DNA from: Pararhodobacter sp.
GTDB taxonomy: Bacteria > Pseudomonadota > Alphaproteobacteria > Rhodobacterales > Rhodobacteraceae
DNA length: 64,000 nucleotides
Reading direction: 5' to 3'
Assembly (NCBI GenBank): GCA_020832665.1
Contig: JAFIEG010000005.1
Span: 16,855-80,854, forward strand
The notes under the pieces are model-generated. The model was not told the DNA's origin and searched no databases. It saw only the letters and a program-made list of their open reading frames with translations. Positions within the stretch are counted from its first letter, which is position 1. Every line of letters begins with the position of its first letter. The translations under genes and the position numbers were made by a program. Of this stretch, positions 26,075 through 36,709 are shown piece after piece.

Positions 26075-27247
26075 TCAGCGCTCCAGGCACATCGCCACGC
26101 CCATGCCGCCGCCAATGCACAGCGTCGCCAGCCCCTTCTTCGCGTTGCGGCGCTTCATCTCGAACAGCAGCGTGTTGAGAATGCGCGCCCCCGAGGCGCC
26201 GATCGGATGGCCGATGGCGATGGCGCCGCCATTGACGTTCACGATCTCGGGGTTCCAGCCCATCTCCTTGTTCACCGCGCAGGCCTGGGCGGCAAATGCC
26301 TCGTTGGCTTCCACCAGATCCAGATCCGCGGCCGACCATCCCGCCTTTTCCAGCGCCTTGCGGCTGGCATTCACCGGGCCCACGCCCATGATTGCCGGGT
26401 CGAGCCCGGCGGTGGCATAGCCGGCAATGCGCGCCAGCGGCTCCAGCCCGCGCCGCTCGGCCTCGGCCGCTGACATCAGGAGCACCACCGCGGCGCCGTC
26501 ATTGATGCCGCTGGCATTGGCGGCGGTGACGCTTCCATCCCGGGCGAAGGCGGGGCGCAGCTTGGTCATGGAATCGAGGGTGGCGCCGTGGCGGATGTAT
26601 TCATCCTGATCGACGGTCACTTCGCCCTTGCGGGTCTTGATGGTGAAAGGGGCGATCTCGTCGGCGAATTTGCCGGCCTTCTGGGCGGCTTCGGCCTTGT
26701 TCTGGCTGGCGACGGCGAATTCGTCCTGCATCTCGCGGGTGATCTGCCAGCGCTCGGCCACGTTCTCGGCGGTCTGGCCCATGTGGTAGCCGTTGAAGGC
26801 ATCCCACAGCCCGTCCCTGATCATGGTGTCGATCATCTTGGTATCGCCCATCTTGGTGCCCGCGCGCAGATGCGCGACATGCGGGCTCAGCGACATGTTC
26901 TCCTGCCCGCCGGCGATCACGATGGCGGCGTCGCCAAGCTGGATGTGCTGCGCGCCGATGGCCACCGCCCGCAGCCCCGAGCCGCAGACCTGGTTGATGC
27001 CCCAGGCCGCCGATTCTGCGGGAAGCCCGGCATTGACATGCGCCTGGCGCGCCGGGTTCTGGCCCTGGCCGGCGGTCAACACCTGGCCAAGAATCGTTTC
27101 CGATATCTCGGCCTTGTCGATGCCGGCGCGGGCCACGGCCGCCTCGATCGCGGCGGCGCCCAATTCATGGGCGGGTGTGTTGGCAAAGCTGCCATTGAAA
27201 GACCCCACGGCAGTGCGGGCGGCGGATACGATCACGACATCGGTCAT
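26075..27247 (-). CDS. phaA: Acetyl-CoA acetyltransferase (beta-ketothiolase)
   Basis: PhaA condenses two acetyl-CoA to acetoacetyl-CoA, the first step of PHB synthesis and of feeding the ethylmalonyl-CoA pathway. The 390-residue thiolase has the start [20 protein letters not shown], the nucleophile cysteine in [14 protein letters not shown] near residue 88, [18 protein letters not shown], the general-base region [19 protein letters not shown] and the second cysteine in [11 protein letters not shown]. The biosynthetic-type length and the adjacent phaB fix the role. Confidence 0.95.
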   Translation of the reverse strand: MTDVVIVSAARTAVGSFNGSFANTPAHELGAAAIEAAVARAGIDKAEISETILGQVLTAGQGQNPARQAHVNAGLPAESAAWGINQVCGSGLRAVAIGAQHIQLGDAAIVIAGGQENMSLSPHVAHLRAGTKMGDTKMIDTMIRDGLWDAFNGYHMGQTAENVAERWQITREMQDEFAVASQNKAEAAQKAGKFADEIAPFTIKTRKGEVTVDQDEYIRHGATLDSMTKLRPAFARDGSVTAANASGINDGAAVVLLMSAAEAERRGLEPLARIAGYATAGLDPAIMGVGPVNASRKALEKAGWSAADLDLVEANEAFAAQACAVNKEMGWNPEIVNVNGGAIAIGHPIGASGARILNTLLFEMKRRNAKKGLATLCIGGGMGVAMCLER

Positions 27248-27412
27248 TGCTGCTCCTCTCGCATTCCAGGCGGCGGCGACGCCGCGTCAGGACCATGCAC
27301 TTCTTACGCGCGCAGCGGCTTCAAGGCAATGCTGCGCCGCCGCAAACGGCGCGACGAAGCAGGGCGGGCAGGGGCGTTGCCAAAGCCGGCAGGATGTGAC
27401 CTGCAGGAGGGG

Positions 27413-27605
27413 CATGATACCAATTTCCCGTTTGACCGGTTCCGATGCCATGGCAGCGTTGCCCGCCCGCCCGGCCGGCACGGGAAGCGCCCGCAAGCCG
27501 CGCTCCCACCCATCCACCCGCACGGCTTGCGGGCGTTTTTTTTGCCCATCTCGGGCAGTCGCTGCCGGTGTTTCAGGCGAAGCAATCAACCGAATCCGGC
27601 ATGAC
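27413..27605. repeat. TGATACCA element, copy R1
   Basis: The left end reads ATGATACCAATTTCCCGTTT followed by GACCGG, and the right end GGCGAAGCAATCAACCGAAT followed by CCGG; the right end is related to the left end in inverted form. About 85 bases next to the left end align with copy R3, and both ends match copy R2. A strong intrinsic terminator lies inside. An AGGAGG-type site followed by ATG at 27414 could allow translation of a short basic peptide. Confidence 0.5.
27488..27543 (+). terminator. Strong intrinsic terminator of an unassigned transcript
   Basis: A 12-bp perfect stem (CGCCCGCAAGCC / GGCTTGCGGGCG) with a 24-base loop is followed directly by eight T residues on the plus strand. 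This is the best classical terminator in the window, but no plus-strand gene lies upstream: phaA on the other strand starts at 27247. It implies a small RNA or leader transcript starting between about 27250 and 27450. Confidence 0.8.
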
Positions 27606-28015
27606 TTGCCGTTGAAGGTGTCGCCAGGAAATGGCGTGCGGAAACCCGTCGCCATTGGATTTGTGGGGGCCCAGCGCAAGCATGCCTTGCAGCCCGCCCG
27701 ATACAGGCGGGTGGGGATGTGTCGGCGGCATTGGCGGGAACGCGGCCATGGAGCAGGCCGGCCCTCTGTCACCCGGCTGCTGACCGGCGCCATTAATCCG
27801 TCGATGAAACCGAAAGGTCGGGGCCTTTTACCCACCAACGAAACACACAGGCCGGGGCCAGTTGCCCGCTAATGAAGCGCCCATGCCGGTGTCAGTTTCC
27901 GGTCAGATTCTTGAACAAGGGCAAAGACTTCCTGACCAGGCGTCGGGGCCGCGCCGCAGCCATCCGGACCCCTGCACCGCCCCCTGAAAGCCCCCTCGGA
28001 CCCGGCGCCGGTGTG
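27606..28015. other. Intergenic stretch with no recognised gene
   Basis: Between the R1 repeat and the EAL gene stop I see no convincing coding frame on either strand, no tRNA and no strong terminator. Open frames that cross it are arginine- and proline-rich shadows. It may carry the promoter of a lost gene. Confidence 0.6.
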
Positions 28016-28867
28016 TCAGGCGTATTTCGCCAGCGGGGATTGCTGCCAGGGTGCTTCCGTGGTGGGCACCCCGAAAAGATAACCTTGCAGGCAATCGACC
28101 CCGATATCGATCAGATAGCGGGCGTCTTCGGCCGTCTCGACCGATTCAGCGACGGTGAACATGTCGAACTGGCGCCCGATTGTGACCAGTGCCTGGGCCA
28201 GCACCTGGTCGTCGGGGCTGTTACTGATGCCGCGGATGAACTGGCCGTCGATCTTGACGATGTCGAAATAGAAATCCTTCAGATAGCGAAAGGCGGTGTA
28301 GCCGGCGCCGAAGTCGTCGAGCGCGAAACAGATGCCGCGTGCCTGCATGTCGGCCATGAAGACGGTCACCAGATCGGGCATCAACATCGCCGAATGTTCG
28401 GTGATCTCGAGAATCAGCCGCTCGGCGATGGTGGCATCGCCGCGCAACCCGCGCTCCAGCGTGGCCAGCCATGTCGGATAGCCGATCGAGCGTGCCGACA
28501 TGTTCACCGCCAGCCGCAGGCCGGGCTCGCGCGCCAGCGCGACCAGCCCCAGTTCGAGCGCCATGCAGTCGATCCGCCGGCCGAGCTCGCTGGTTTCGAC
28601 GGCATCGATGAAATCGCGTGCCGGCAGCACGCGGCCCTGATCGTCGATAATGCGGATCAGCCCCTCGTAGTAAGCCACGCGGTTGGTCATGCGCGATTGT
28701 ACGACCGGCTGATAGGCCAGCAGCGCGCGCCGTTCGTCGAGTGCTGCACGCACCAGTTCGGCGGTTTCGTGCCGTCGCATATCCATGGCTGCGGCGAAGG
28801 GGCTTTCCAACCCCGGCTCGGGCAGGATGACGGGGGTGGATTGGCTCGGTCGGTAGGTTGCGTGCAT
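28016..28867 (-). CDS. EAL-domain protein (candidate c-di-GMP phosphodiesterase)
   Basis: The 283-residue protein is essentially a lone EAL domain (about residues 30-275) with no signal or membrane segment. The signature reads YYEGLIRI instead of EALLR, but the metal and substrate residues appear kept: glutamate of EGL, asparagine in AVNMSARS, EITEHS, the aspartates of FALDDFGAGY, lysine in DIVKIDGQFI and glutamate in TVAESVET. It may therefore hydrolyse c-di-GMP, although DDFGAGYTAF differs from the usual DDFGTGYSS. The start at 28867 is preferred to an upstream one. It diverges from argH. Confidence 0.88.
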   Translation of the reverse strand: MHATYRPSQSTPVILPEPGLESPFAAAMDMRRHETAELVRAALDERRALLAYQPVVQSRMTNRVAYYEGLIRIIDDQGRVLPARDFIDAVETSELGRRIDCMALELGLVALAREPGLRLAVNMSARSIGYPTWLATLERGLRGDATIAERLILEITEHSAMLMPDLVTVFMADMQARGICFALDDFGAGYTAFRYLKDFYFDIVKIDGQFIRGISNSPDDQVLAQALVTIGRQFDMFTVAESVETAEDARYLIDIGVDCLQGYLFGVPTTEAPWQQSPLAKYA

Positions 28868-29031
28868 GGGCTGATTCCACTGTGCTTTCGCCCAATCTGC
28901 CCGGTAAGGATTAACAGCCGGTGAAGAGATGGACGCATCCGCCACCGCTCGGCGTCGATTGCGCGGCATTGCCCCAGCGCGTATAGGGGCCTCAGCCGGG
29001 CTGAATGGCGGCGAAGCGGCAGGAGAGCGGG

Positions 29032-30416
<1,385 letters not shown>

Positions 30417-30420
<4 letters not shown>

Positions 30421-30542
30421 CACACGCGCTGAAGAGAGCCGCGCTCGTACTGGGCGCCCTGGCGCTGCTGGCCGCCTGCGGGGCGGCGGGTGCGCCCTCG
30501 GTGGATGGTGGGGTGGATCTGAGCGAATTCTGGCGGCGCTGA
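30417..30542 (+). CDS. 41-residue predicted lipoprotein
   Basis: The ATG overlaps the argH stop (ATGA), and the ribosome site is the GGAGG at the argH end. The product is a lipoprotein signal ([20 protein letters not shown]) with lipobox cysteine 21, then only 20 residues ending in SEFWRR. Tiny lipoproteins after argH and before lysA recur in Rhodobacteraceae as far as I recall. Function is unknown; it resembles entericidin-like or LysA-adjacent 'LPS assembly' small lipoproteins only in size. Confidence 0.7.
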
Positions 30543-30545
30543 GCA

Positions 30546-30887
30546 ATGCCCCCCATTCGCATGTTGTGGCTGGCGCTGGCCATCTGGGGCACGCTGCACC
30601 CGATGTACTGGTTCGTCACCTGGTTCATGGCCAATGAATGGTCGATCCTGGCCATGGTCGATGCCTGGCACGCCAATGCCGCCACCTCGGGGCTGGTGTG
30701 GGATCTGACGGTGGCGGCGGTGGTGCTGACGGTGTGGGTGCTGACGGAAAGCATCCGCACGGGCAATCTCCGGGGGCTGTGGGCGATACCTGCGACCTTC
30801 TGCATCGGGGTCAGCTGCGGGCTGCCGCTGTATTTGTTCCTGCGTGGCGAAGCTGCGGCGCAATGTCGAATTTCTGAAAGCGCGTAA
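30546..30887 (+). CDS. DUF2834-type small membrane protein
   Basis: The 113-residue product has three hydrophobic segments: MLWLALAIWGTLHPMYWFVT at the start, a middle one around VVLTVWVLTESIR, and IPATFCIGVSCGLPLYLFLR at the end. This agrees with the DUF2834 family of small inner-membrane proteins. It starts 3 bases after the small lipoprotein gene and 20 bases before lysA, so argH, the lipoprotein, this gene and lysA are probably one transcript. Function is unknown. Confidence 0.8.
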   Translation: MPPIRMLWLALAIWGTLHPMYWFVTWFMANEWSILAMVDAWHANAATSGLVWDLTVAAVVLTVWVLTESIRTGNLRGLWAIPATFCIGVSCGLPLYLFLRGEAAAQCRISESA

Positions 30888-30907
30888 ACCGCGCTGCGAG
30901 GGGCTTG

Positions 30908-32227
30908 GTGGACCATTTTCTATACAAGAACAAGCAACTGCATGCCGAGGATGTCGATATCCGCGATATCGCCGAAACGCTCGGAACGCCGTTTTATTGC
31001 TATTCCGCGGCCACGCTGACCCGCCATTACCAGCTCTTCACCCAGGCGCTGGAGCCGCTGCCGCATCTGGTCTGCTTTGCGGTCAAGGCCAATTCCAACA
31101 TCGCCGTGCTCAAGCTGCTGGGCGATCTCGGCGCGGGAATGGATGTGGTTTCGGCCGGCGAGTATCTGCGCGCCCGCGCCGCCGGCGTGCCGGGCGAGAA
31201 GATCGTCTTTTCCGGGGTCGGCAAGACCGTGGAGGAGATGCGCATCGCGCTGGGCGGCGGCATCCGACAGTTCAATGTCGAATCCGAGCCCGAGCTGGAG
31301 GCGCTGTCGCTGGTGGCCTCGGAAATGGGCATCGAGGCGCCCTTCGCGCTGCGCGTCAATCCCGATATCGACGCGCGCACCCATGACAAGATCTCGACCG
31401 GGCGCAAGGAAGACAAGTTCGGCCTGCCCATCGAGCGCGCGCGCGACATCTATGCCCGCGCTGCGCAGATGCCGGGGCTGCGTATTGTGGGCGTGGACAT
31501 GCATATCGGCAGCCAACTCACCGATCTGGCGCCCTTCGAGGCGGCCTATACCAAGCTGGCCGAACTCACCCGCCAGCTGCGCGAGGACGGCCACACCATC
31601 GAGCGGCTGGATCTGGGCGGGGGCCTTGGCATTCCCTACACCCGCTCGAACGAAACCCCGCCGCTGCCCTCGGATTACGGGGCCATGGTCAGGCGCGTGT
31701 TGGGCGATCTGGGATGCGAGATCGAGATCGAGCCGGGGCGGCTGATTGCGGGCAATGCCGGTATCCTTGTCTCCAGCGTTATCTGGCGCAAGAGCGGCGG
31801 CGCACGCGAATTCCTGATCATCGACGCGGCGATGAACGATCTTCTGCGCCCGGCGATGTATGACGCGCATCACGATATCATCCCCGTTGTAGAGCCCGCG
31901 CCGGGCGAGCCGGCGGTGGCGGTCGATATCGTCGGCCCCGTCTGCGAGAGCGGCGACACTTTCGCGCGCCAGCGCGCCATGCCACTTTTACAATCGGGCG
32001 ATCTGGTCGCCTTTCGCTCGGCCGGGGCCTATGGCGCGGTGATGGCCTCGGAATACAATTCGCGCCCGCTGATTCCCGAAGTGCTGGTAAAGAACGATCA
32101 ATTCGCGGTTATTCGCCGCCGGCCGAGCTATGACGAGATGCTTGCCCGCGATAGCCTGCCGGCATGGATGCAGCCGCCAGCAGGCGAAGAACCGGAAACC
32201 GGGCAGGCGCAGGTGACAGAAGGCTGA
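30908..32227 (+). CDS. lysA: Diaminopimelate decarboxylase
   Basis: LysA decarboxylates meso-diaminopimelate to lysine with PLP. The 439-residue product has CFAVKANSN with the PLP lysine near residue 60, GAGMDVVSAGE, VGVDMHIGSQLTDLAPF, LDLGGGLGIPY, EIEPGRLIAGNAG and the substrate/PLP cysteine region GPVCESGDTFA. The GTG at 30908 gives the common family start MDHFLY; a TTG one codon earlier is also possible. GAGGGG lies just upstream. Confidence 0.96.
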   Translation: MDHFLYKNKQLHAEDVDIRDIAETLGTPFYCYSAATLTRHYQLFTQALEPLPHLVCFAVKANSNIAVLKLLGDLGAGMDVVSAGEYLRARAAGVPGEKIVFSGVGKTVEEMRIALGGGIRQFNVESEPELEALSLVASEMGIEAPFALRVNPDIDARTHDKISTGRKEDKFGLPIERARDIYARAAQMPGLRIVGVDMHIGSQLTDLAPFEAAYTKLAELTRQLREDGHTIERLDLGGGLGIPYTRSNETPPLPSDYGAMVRRVLGDLGCEIEIEPGRLIAGNAGILVSSVIWRKSGGAREFLIIDAAMNDLLRPAMYDAHHDIIPVVEPAPGEPAVAVDIVGPVCESGDTFARQRAMPLLQSGDLVAFRSAGAYGAVMASEYNSRPLIPEVLVKNDQFAVIRRRPSYDEMLARDSLPAWMQPPAGEEPETGQAQVTEG

Positions 32228-32246
32228 AGGAAAAGGTGCGCCCCGC

Positions 32247-34709
32247 ATGATACGCCGCAAGGCCCCCGACCCGCACGCGCCCTGTGCCCGCGCCTTGGCG
32301 CTGACGCGCGCGGCGATGGTGGCCGAGCGCGCGGCGCGGGCCTTCTGGCTGCCTGCTTCCATGGCGCTGATCGCTGTTGCGGCGATGCGCTTTGATCTTT
32401 TCGCCCATATCTCACCGCTTTGGGGCTTCTGGCTGGGGGCGGGCTTTGCGCTGGTGTTTCTGGTTGCGCTTGGCGTCGGGCTGTGGCGCTTTCACTGGCC
32501 CTCGCGCGCCGAGGCGGTGGCGCGGCTTGACCTCACCTTGCCGGGCAGGCCACTGGCGGCGCTGGCCGATGCCCAGGCGATCGGTGCGCAGGATTCCGAA
32601 TCGGTGGCGCTGTGGCAGGCGCATCGCGCGCGCATGGCTGCCGCCGCTGCCAGTGCGCGCCCGGTGCCGCCCGCCCCGCGCCTGGCAAGGCGCGACCCTT
32701 ACGCGCTCAGGCTGATCGCGCTCACCGCCGTGGCGCTGGCGCTTCTGTTCGGCGCGCCGCAGCGCGTGGGCGAACTGCCCGGCATGCCTTCTCCGGCCGG
32801 CGCGGCGATCTCGCCGGTCTGGGAGGGTTGGATCACCCCGCCCGCCTACACCGGCCGCCCGGCGCTCTATCTCAACGAGATCCGCCAGAACGATTTCGAC
32901 GTGCCGCAGGGCTCGCGCGTGGTGCTGCGCTTCTACGGCCCGCCCGGCGCGCATCATCTGGGCCAGACCATCGCCGAAGAGGTCAGCACAGAAGAGGAAA
33001 GCCAGACCCTGGAGTTCGCCGCCATGCAATCGGGGCGGCTGTCGATCATCGGCCCGTCGAGCCGCAGCTGGTTCGTGCAGGTGCTGCCCGACGAGGCGCC
33101 GCGCATACGCTTTGACGGGCAGATGCGGCGCGGGCGCGGTGGGGTGATGGAACAGCCCTTCCTGGCTGAGGATGATTACGGCGTCACCGGCGGCACCGCT
33201 ACCATCGAGCTGAATCTTGCCGCCGTCGAGCGCCGCCACGGGCTGGCGCGCGAGCCCGAGCCGCGCGAGGCGCTGGAACTGGATTTGCCGCTGCCCATGA
33301 CCGCCTCGCGCGCGCGCTTCTCCGATGTGCTGCGCGAGGATCTGTCGGAACATCCCTGGGCGCATCTGCCGGTGCGAATTTCGTTGAGCGTGCGCGACGC
33401 GGCGGGGCAGGAAGGCCAAGGCGGCGAGCGCCGCGAGGTGCTGCCGGCGCGGCGCTTCTTCGAGCCCGGCGCCATGGCCGTGGCCGAGCTGCGCCGCGAC
33501 CTGTTGTGGCACCGCGACAATGCCCGCCGCGCCGCGCGGCTGATGCGGGCCATGCTGCACCGCCCCGATGGCGCCTTTCGCGATGAAGAGATCCCCGAGC
33601 GGCTGCGCGGTGCGGTTGATTTCATCGAGGCGCGGCTGGAAAACGGGCGCTGGGACGGGGCGGCGCGCGACGAGGTTGCCAACGAGATGTGGGATCTGGC
33701 GCTCCTGATGGAAGAGGGCGAGCTGGCCAATGCCCGCGAGCGGCTGCGCCGCGCCCGAGAGCGGCTGGAGCAAGCCATGCGCGACGGCGCCAGCGACGAC
33801 GAGATCGCCGAGCTGATGGACGAGCTGCGCGAGGCCACGCGCGACTACATGCGCATGCTCGCCGAGCAGCCGCGCGAGCGCGGCGAGGCCGGCGGGGGCG
33901 AATCGCTCGACATCACCGGCGATCAGATCCGCGAGTTGATGGACCGCATCCAGGAGTTGATGGAAGAGGGCCGCATGGACGAGGCGGCCGAGCTGATGGC
34001 ACGGCTGCAGGAGCTTCTGGAGAACCTTCAGGTCACCGAGGGCGAGGGCGGCGAGCCGATGCCGGGCTCTGAGGCAATGGAGGGGCTGGGCGACACCCTG
34101 AGCGATCAGCAGGGTCTGGCCGACGAGACATTCCGCGAGTTGCAGCAGCAGTTCGGCGGGCGCGGCCTGCCGGCGCCGGGGGACGAGCCCGGCGAGGGCG
34201 AGGGCGAGGGTCGCCTCGACGGGCTGGCCGAGCGCCAGGAGGCGCTGCGCGAGCGGCTGCGCGAGCAGCAGTTGCAGGCCCTGCCCGGCGAGGGCACGCC
34301 CGAGGGCGACGCCGCGCTGGACGCGCTGGAAGAGGCCGAGCGTGCCATGGACGAGGCCGCTCGGGCGCTGCGCGATGGCGATGCGCGCGACGCGCTCGAG
34401 CGCCAGGCCGAGGCGCTGGAGCAGCTGCGCGAGGGTTTGCGGCAGATGAATGACGCCATGCGAGCCGATCGCGACGAACGCGCCGGCGAGCGTGACCGCG
34501 CCGAGGGCGAGGGCACAGGCCGTGACCCGCTGGGCCGCGACCGGCGCGGCGAGGCCGATACCGGCGGCGATCTGGGCGCGCTCGAGCATGGCGGCGACCC
34601 GCGCGCGCGCGCCCGCGAATTGATGGACGAGATCCGCCGGCGCTCGGGCGAGCTGGAGCGGCCCGAGGATGAGCGCGACTATCTCAACCGCCTGATCGAG
34701 CGTTTCTGA
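32247..34709 (+). CDS. DUF4175/TIGR02302-type membrane protein
   Basis: The 820-residue protein has membrane helices near residues 33-52, 57-80 and 145-170, a beta-rich central domain (about 185-410, with EGWITPPAYTGRPALYLNEI), and a long highly charged helical C-terminus (about 430-820) full of Glu/Arg heptads such as REATRDYMRMLAEQPRERGE. This layout matches the alphaproteobacterial TIGR02302 family next to lysA. The helical part predicts extended coiled coil in the periplasm. Function is not known. The gene starts 19 bases after lysA. Confidence 0.88.
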   Translation: MIRRKAPDPHAPCARALALTRAAMVAERAARAFWLPASMALIAVAAMRFDLFAHISPLWGFWLGAGFALVFLVALGVGLWRFHWPSRAEAVARLDLTLPGRPLAALADAQAIGAQDSESVALWQAHRARMAAAAASARPVPPAPRLARRDPYALRLIALTAVALALLFGAPQRVGELPGMPSPAGAAISPVWEGWITPPAYTGRPALYLNEIRQNDFDVPQGSRVVLRFYGPPGAHHLGQTIAEEVSTEEESQTLEFAAMQSGRLSIIGPSSRSWFVQVLPDEAPRIRFDGQMRRGRGGVMEQPFLAEDDYGVTGGTATIELNLAAVERRHGLAREPEPREALELDLPLPMTASRARFSDVLREDLSEHPWAHLPVRISLSVRDAAGQEGQGGERREVLPARRFFEPGAMAVAELRRDLLWHRDNARRAARLMRAMLHRPDGAFRDEEIPERLRGAVDFIEARLENGRWDGAARDEVANEMWDLALLMEEGELANARERLRRARERLEQAMRDGASDDEIAELMDELREATRDYMRMLAEQPRERGEAGGGESLDITGDQIRELMDRIQELMEEGRMDEAAELMARLQELLENLQVTEGEGGEPMPGSEAMEGLGDTLSDQQGLADETFRELQQQFGGRGLPAPGDEPGEGEGEGRLDGLAERQEALRERLREQQLQALPGEGTPEGDAALDALEEAERAMDEAARALRDGDARDALERQAEALEQLREGLRQMNDAMRADRDERAGERDRAEGEGTGRDPLGRDRRGEADTGGDLGALEHGGDPRARARELMDEIRRRSGELERPEDERDYLNRLIERF

Positions 34710-34730
34710 GCGGCGGCTGGTTTGCGGTGC

Positions 34731-34864
34731 GGGGCAGGGGGCGCTGCCCCCTCTTGGCCTGCGGCCAATTGATCGGGCTCCGCCCGTTCCTTCGCTGAAA
34801 TCGTTCCACTGGAACGATTTCCGGGCTCTCGGAACCCCCGGCGTATTTGATGCAAGATGAAGGG
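34731..34864 (+). repeat. Dispersed hairpin/GGCAAGATGAAG element, copy C
   Basis: The parts in order are a GGGGCAG/CTGCCCC hairpin (34731-34750), a TTGGCC-rich variable part, an 11-bp perfect stem with ACT loop (34797-34821) and the tail CCCCCGGCGTATTTGATGCA then AGATGAAG. It occupies the space between the DUF4175-type gene and the riboswitch and probably ends the lysA transcript. The central stem is the counterpart of the longer stem in copy E. Confidence 0.75.
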
Positions 34865-34911
34865 GTGCTTGGCTCTTGCCCTATGTGCCGGCGGGTTGCT
34901 ATGCATGCGGG

Positions 34912-35096
34912 GTCGGATACGGGAGAATCCGGCGCGCCCGCTCGGGCCGCGCCGGTGCCGAAGGAGCAACCGCCCCGGTAAACTCTCAGGCGCAAGGGAC
35001 CGTATTCGCGCTGAAACTCTGGAGAGTGGCGCCACTGAGCGCCCGCCGAAGGGATAGCGATCTCAGGCGCCCGTTACGGGCAGGGACAGAGGGGGC
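34912..35096 (+). promoter_or_regulatory. Tandem glycine riboswitch
   Basis: Two gcvT-type aptamers lie in a row. The first (about 34914-35008) has a P1 stem CGGATACGG/CCGTATTCG, GGGAGAATCC and the conserved GCCGAAGGAGCAA and ACTCTCAGGCGCAAGGGACC. After a short linker the second (about 35015-35096) has CTCTGGAGAG, GCCGAAGGGATAGCG, ATCTCAGGCGC and GGGACAGAGGGG. Glycine binding to this element usually turns on glycine cleavage genes, and gcvT begins 68 bases later. The expression platform probably acts between the second P1 and the gcvT ribosome site. Confidence 0.95.
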
Positions 35097-35164
35097 ACGG
35101 GCCGGCACTTATGTGCCGGGCAGGTGCCGGGCTGACCGGCTTGAGCAAGGAAAGGCGGCCGGCG

Positions 35165-36271
35165 ATGGATGATCTCCTGCGAACTCCGCTTCATGATCTG
35201 CATCTCGAACTGGGGGCGAGGATGGTGCCCTTTGCCGGCTATGCCATGCCGGTGCAGTATCGCGAGGGTGTGCTGGCCGAGCATCGGCACTGCCGCGCGC
35301 AGGCCGCGCTTTTCGATGTCAGCCATATGGGGCAGGTGATTCTGGGCGGGCGCAGCGCGGCGCAGGCGCTGGAGGCGCTGGTGCCGGTGGATGTGCAAGG
35401 CCTGGCCGAGCGCCGCCAGCGTTATGGTTTCTTCACCAATGAGAGCGGCGGGATCGAGGATGATCTGATGATCGCCAATCGTGGCGATCATCTGTTTCTG
35501 GTGGTCAATGCCGCGCGCAAGGCGGCCGATCTGGCATTGCTGGAGGGCGCCATGGCCGGGGTCGAGGCGGTGACCGACCGCGCGCTTCTGGCCCTGCAGG
35601 GGCCGGGCGCCGAGGCGGCGCTGGCGGCGCTGGTTCCGAGCGCGGCGGCGATGCGCTTCATGGATGTGGCGGTGCTGGACTGGCAGGGCGCGGCGCTTTG
35701 GGTCAGCCGCTCGGGCTATACCGGCGAGGATGGTTACGAGATCTCGCTGCCCGAGGCGCGCGCCGTGGATTTCGCGCGCGTGCTGCTGGCGCAGCCCGGC
35801 GTGGCGCCGGCGGGGTTGGGCGCGCGCGACAGTTTGCGGCTGGAGGCGGGTTTGTGCCTTTATGGCCATGACATCGATGCCGAGACGAGCCCGGTCGAGG
35901 CCGGTCTGGGCTGGGCAATCCAGAAGGTGCGCCGCCTGGGCGGGGCGCGCGAGGGCGGCTTTCCTGGCGCCGGGCGCATTCTTGAAGAGCTGGTCAAGGG
36001 CCCGGCGCGGCGGCGCGTCGGGCTGCGCCCCGAAGGGCGCGCGCCGATGCGCGAGGGGGTGGCGCTTTTCGCCGGCGAGGATGAGGTCGAGCCGGTGGGC
36101 CGCGTCACCTCGGGCGGGTTCGGCCCCTCGCTGGAGGCGCCAATCGCCATGGGCTATCTGCCCGCCGCCCTGGCCGAGCCGGGCACGCCGGTTTGGGGCG
36201 ATGTGCGCGGCCGGCGCCTGCCCGCGCGCGTGGCGGGCTTACCCTTTCATTCCGTGAACTACCGCAAATGA
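35165..36271 (+). CDS. gcvT: Glycine cleavage system T protein (aminomethyltransferase)
   Basis: GcvT transfers the aminomethyl carbon from lipoyl-GcvH to tetrahydrofolate, releasing ammonia. The 368-residue protein has the start DDLLRTPLHDLHLELGARMV, the folate-site PFAGYAMPVQY and ALFDVSHMGQV, EDDLMIANRGDHLFLVVNA and SGYTGEDGYEISLP with LGARDSLRLEAGLCLYGHD. The ATG at 35165 removes an upstream extension that belongs to the riboswitch leader. gcvH follows after 9 bases. Confidence 0.95.
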   Translation: MDDLLRTPLHDLHLELGARMVPFAGYAMPVQYREGVLAEHRHCRAQAALFDVSHMGQVILGGRSAAQALEALVPVDVQGLAERRQRYGFFTNESGGIEDDLMIANRGDHLFLVVNAARKAADLALLEGAMAGVEAVTDRALLALQGPGAEAALAALVPSAAAMRFMDVAVLDWQGAALWVSRSGYTGEDGYEISLPEARAVDFARVLLAQPGVAPAGLGARDSLRLEAGLCLYGHDIDAETSPVEAGLGWAIQKVRRLGGAREGGFPGAGRILEELVKGPARRRVGLRPEGRAPMREGVALFAGEDEVEPVGRVTSGGFGPSLEAPIAMGYLPAALAEPGTPVWGDVRGRRLPARVAGLPFHSVNYRK

Positions 36272-36280
36272 GGCAAAGCG

Positions 36281-36640
36281 ATGAAATTCACCGAAGAGCA
36301 TGAATGGCTGCGCGCCGAGGGCGAGCTGGTTGTCGTCGGCATCACCGAACATGCTGCCGAGCAGCTGGGCGATGTGGTCTTTGTCGAGCTGCCCGAGCCC
36401 GAAACAATGGTGGCAAGGGGCGACGAGGTCTGCGTGATCGAGAGCGTCAAGGCCGCCTCGGACATTCTGGCGCCGCTCGATGGCGAGATCGTCGAGGTCA
36501 ATGCCGCGCTGATCGAAAACCCGGCGCTGGTCAATGAGGACCCGCTGGGCGATGGCTGGTTCTTCAAGATGCGGATCGCCGAACTTGGACTTCTCGAGGA
36601 ATACATGTCCGAGGACGAATACAAGGATTTCATCGAGTGA
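36281..36640 (+). CDS. gcvH: Glycine cleavage system H protein
   Basis: GcvH carries the lipoyl arm that shuttles the aminomethyl group between GcvP, GcvT and the L protein. The 119-residue protein starts KFTEEHEWLRAEGELVVVGI, and the lipoylated lysine is K57 in VIESVKAASDI. GDVVFVELPEPE and NEDPLGDGWFFKMRI complete the family pattern. It lies between gcvT and gcvP in the riboswitch-controlled operon. Confidence 0.97.
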   Translation: MKFTEEHEWLRAEGELVVVGITEHAAEQLGDVVFVELPEPETMVARGDEVCVIESVKAASDILAPLDGEIVEVNAALIENPALVNEDPLGDGWFFKMRIAELGLLEEYMSEDEYKDFIE

Positions 36641-36709
36641 GGGCGGCGGCGGGGTGAACCCCGCCTTGCCTGCACCCCCCGGCCTTGCTTCCCAAACGGA
36701 CCCGGAGCC

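Noticed and set aside
32412..34589. A 725-codon open frame opposite the DUF4175-type gene
   Set aside because: The product is a low-complexity Ala/Gln/Leu/His sequence without motifs, and the plus-strand gene fits its family in length and topology.
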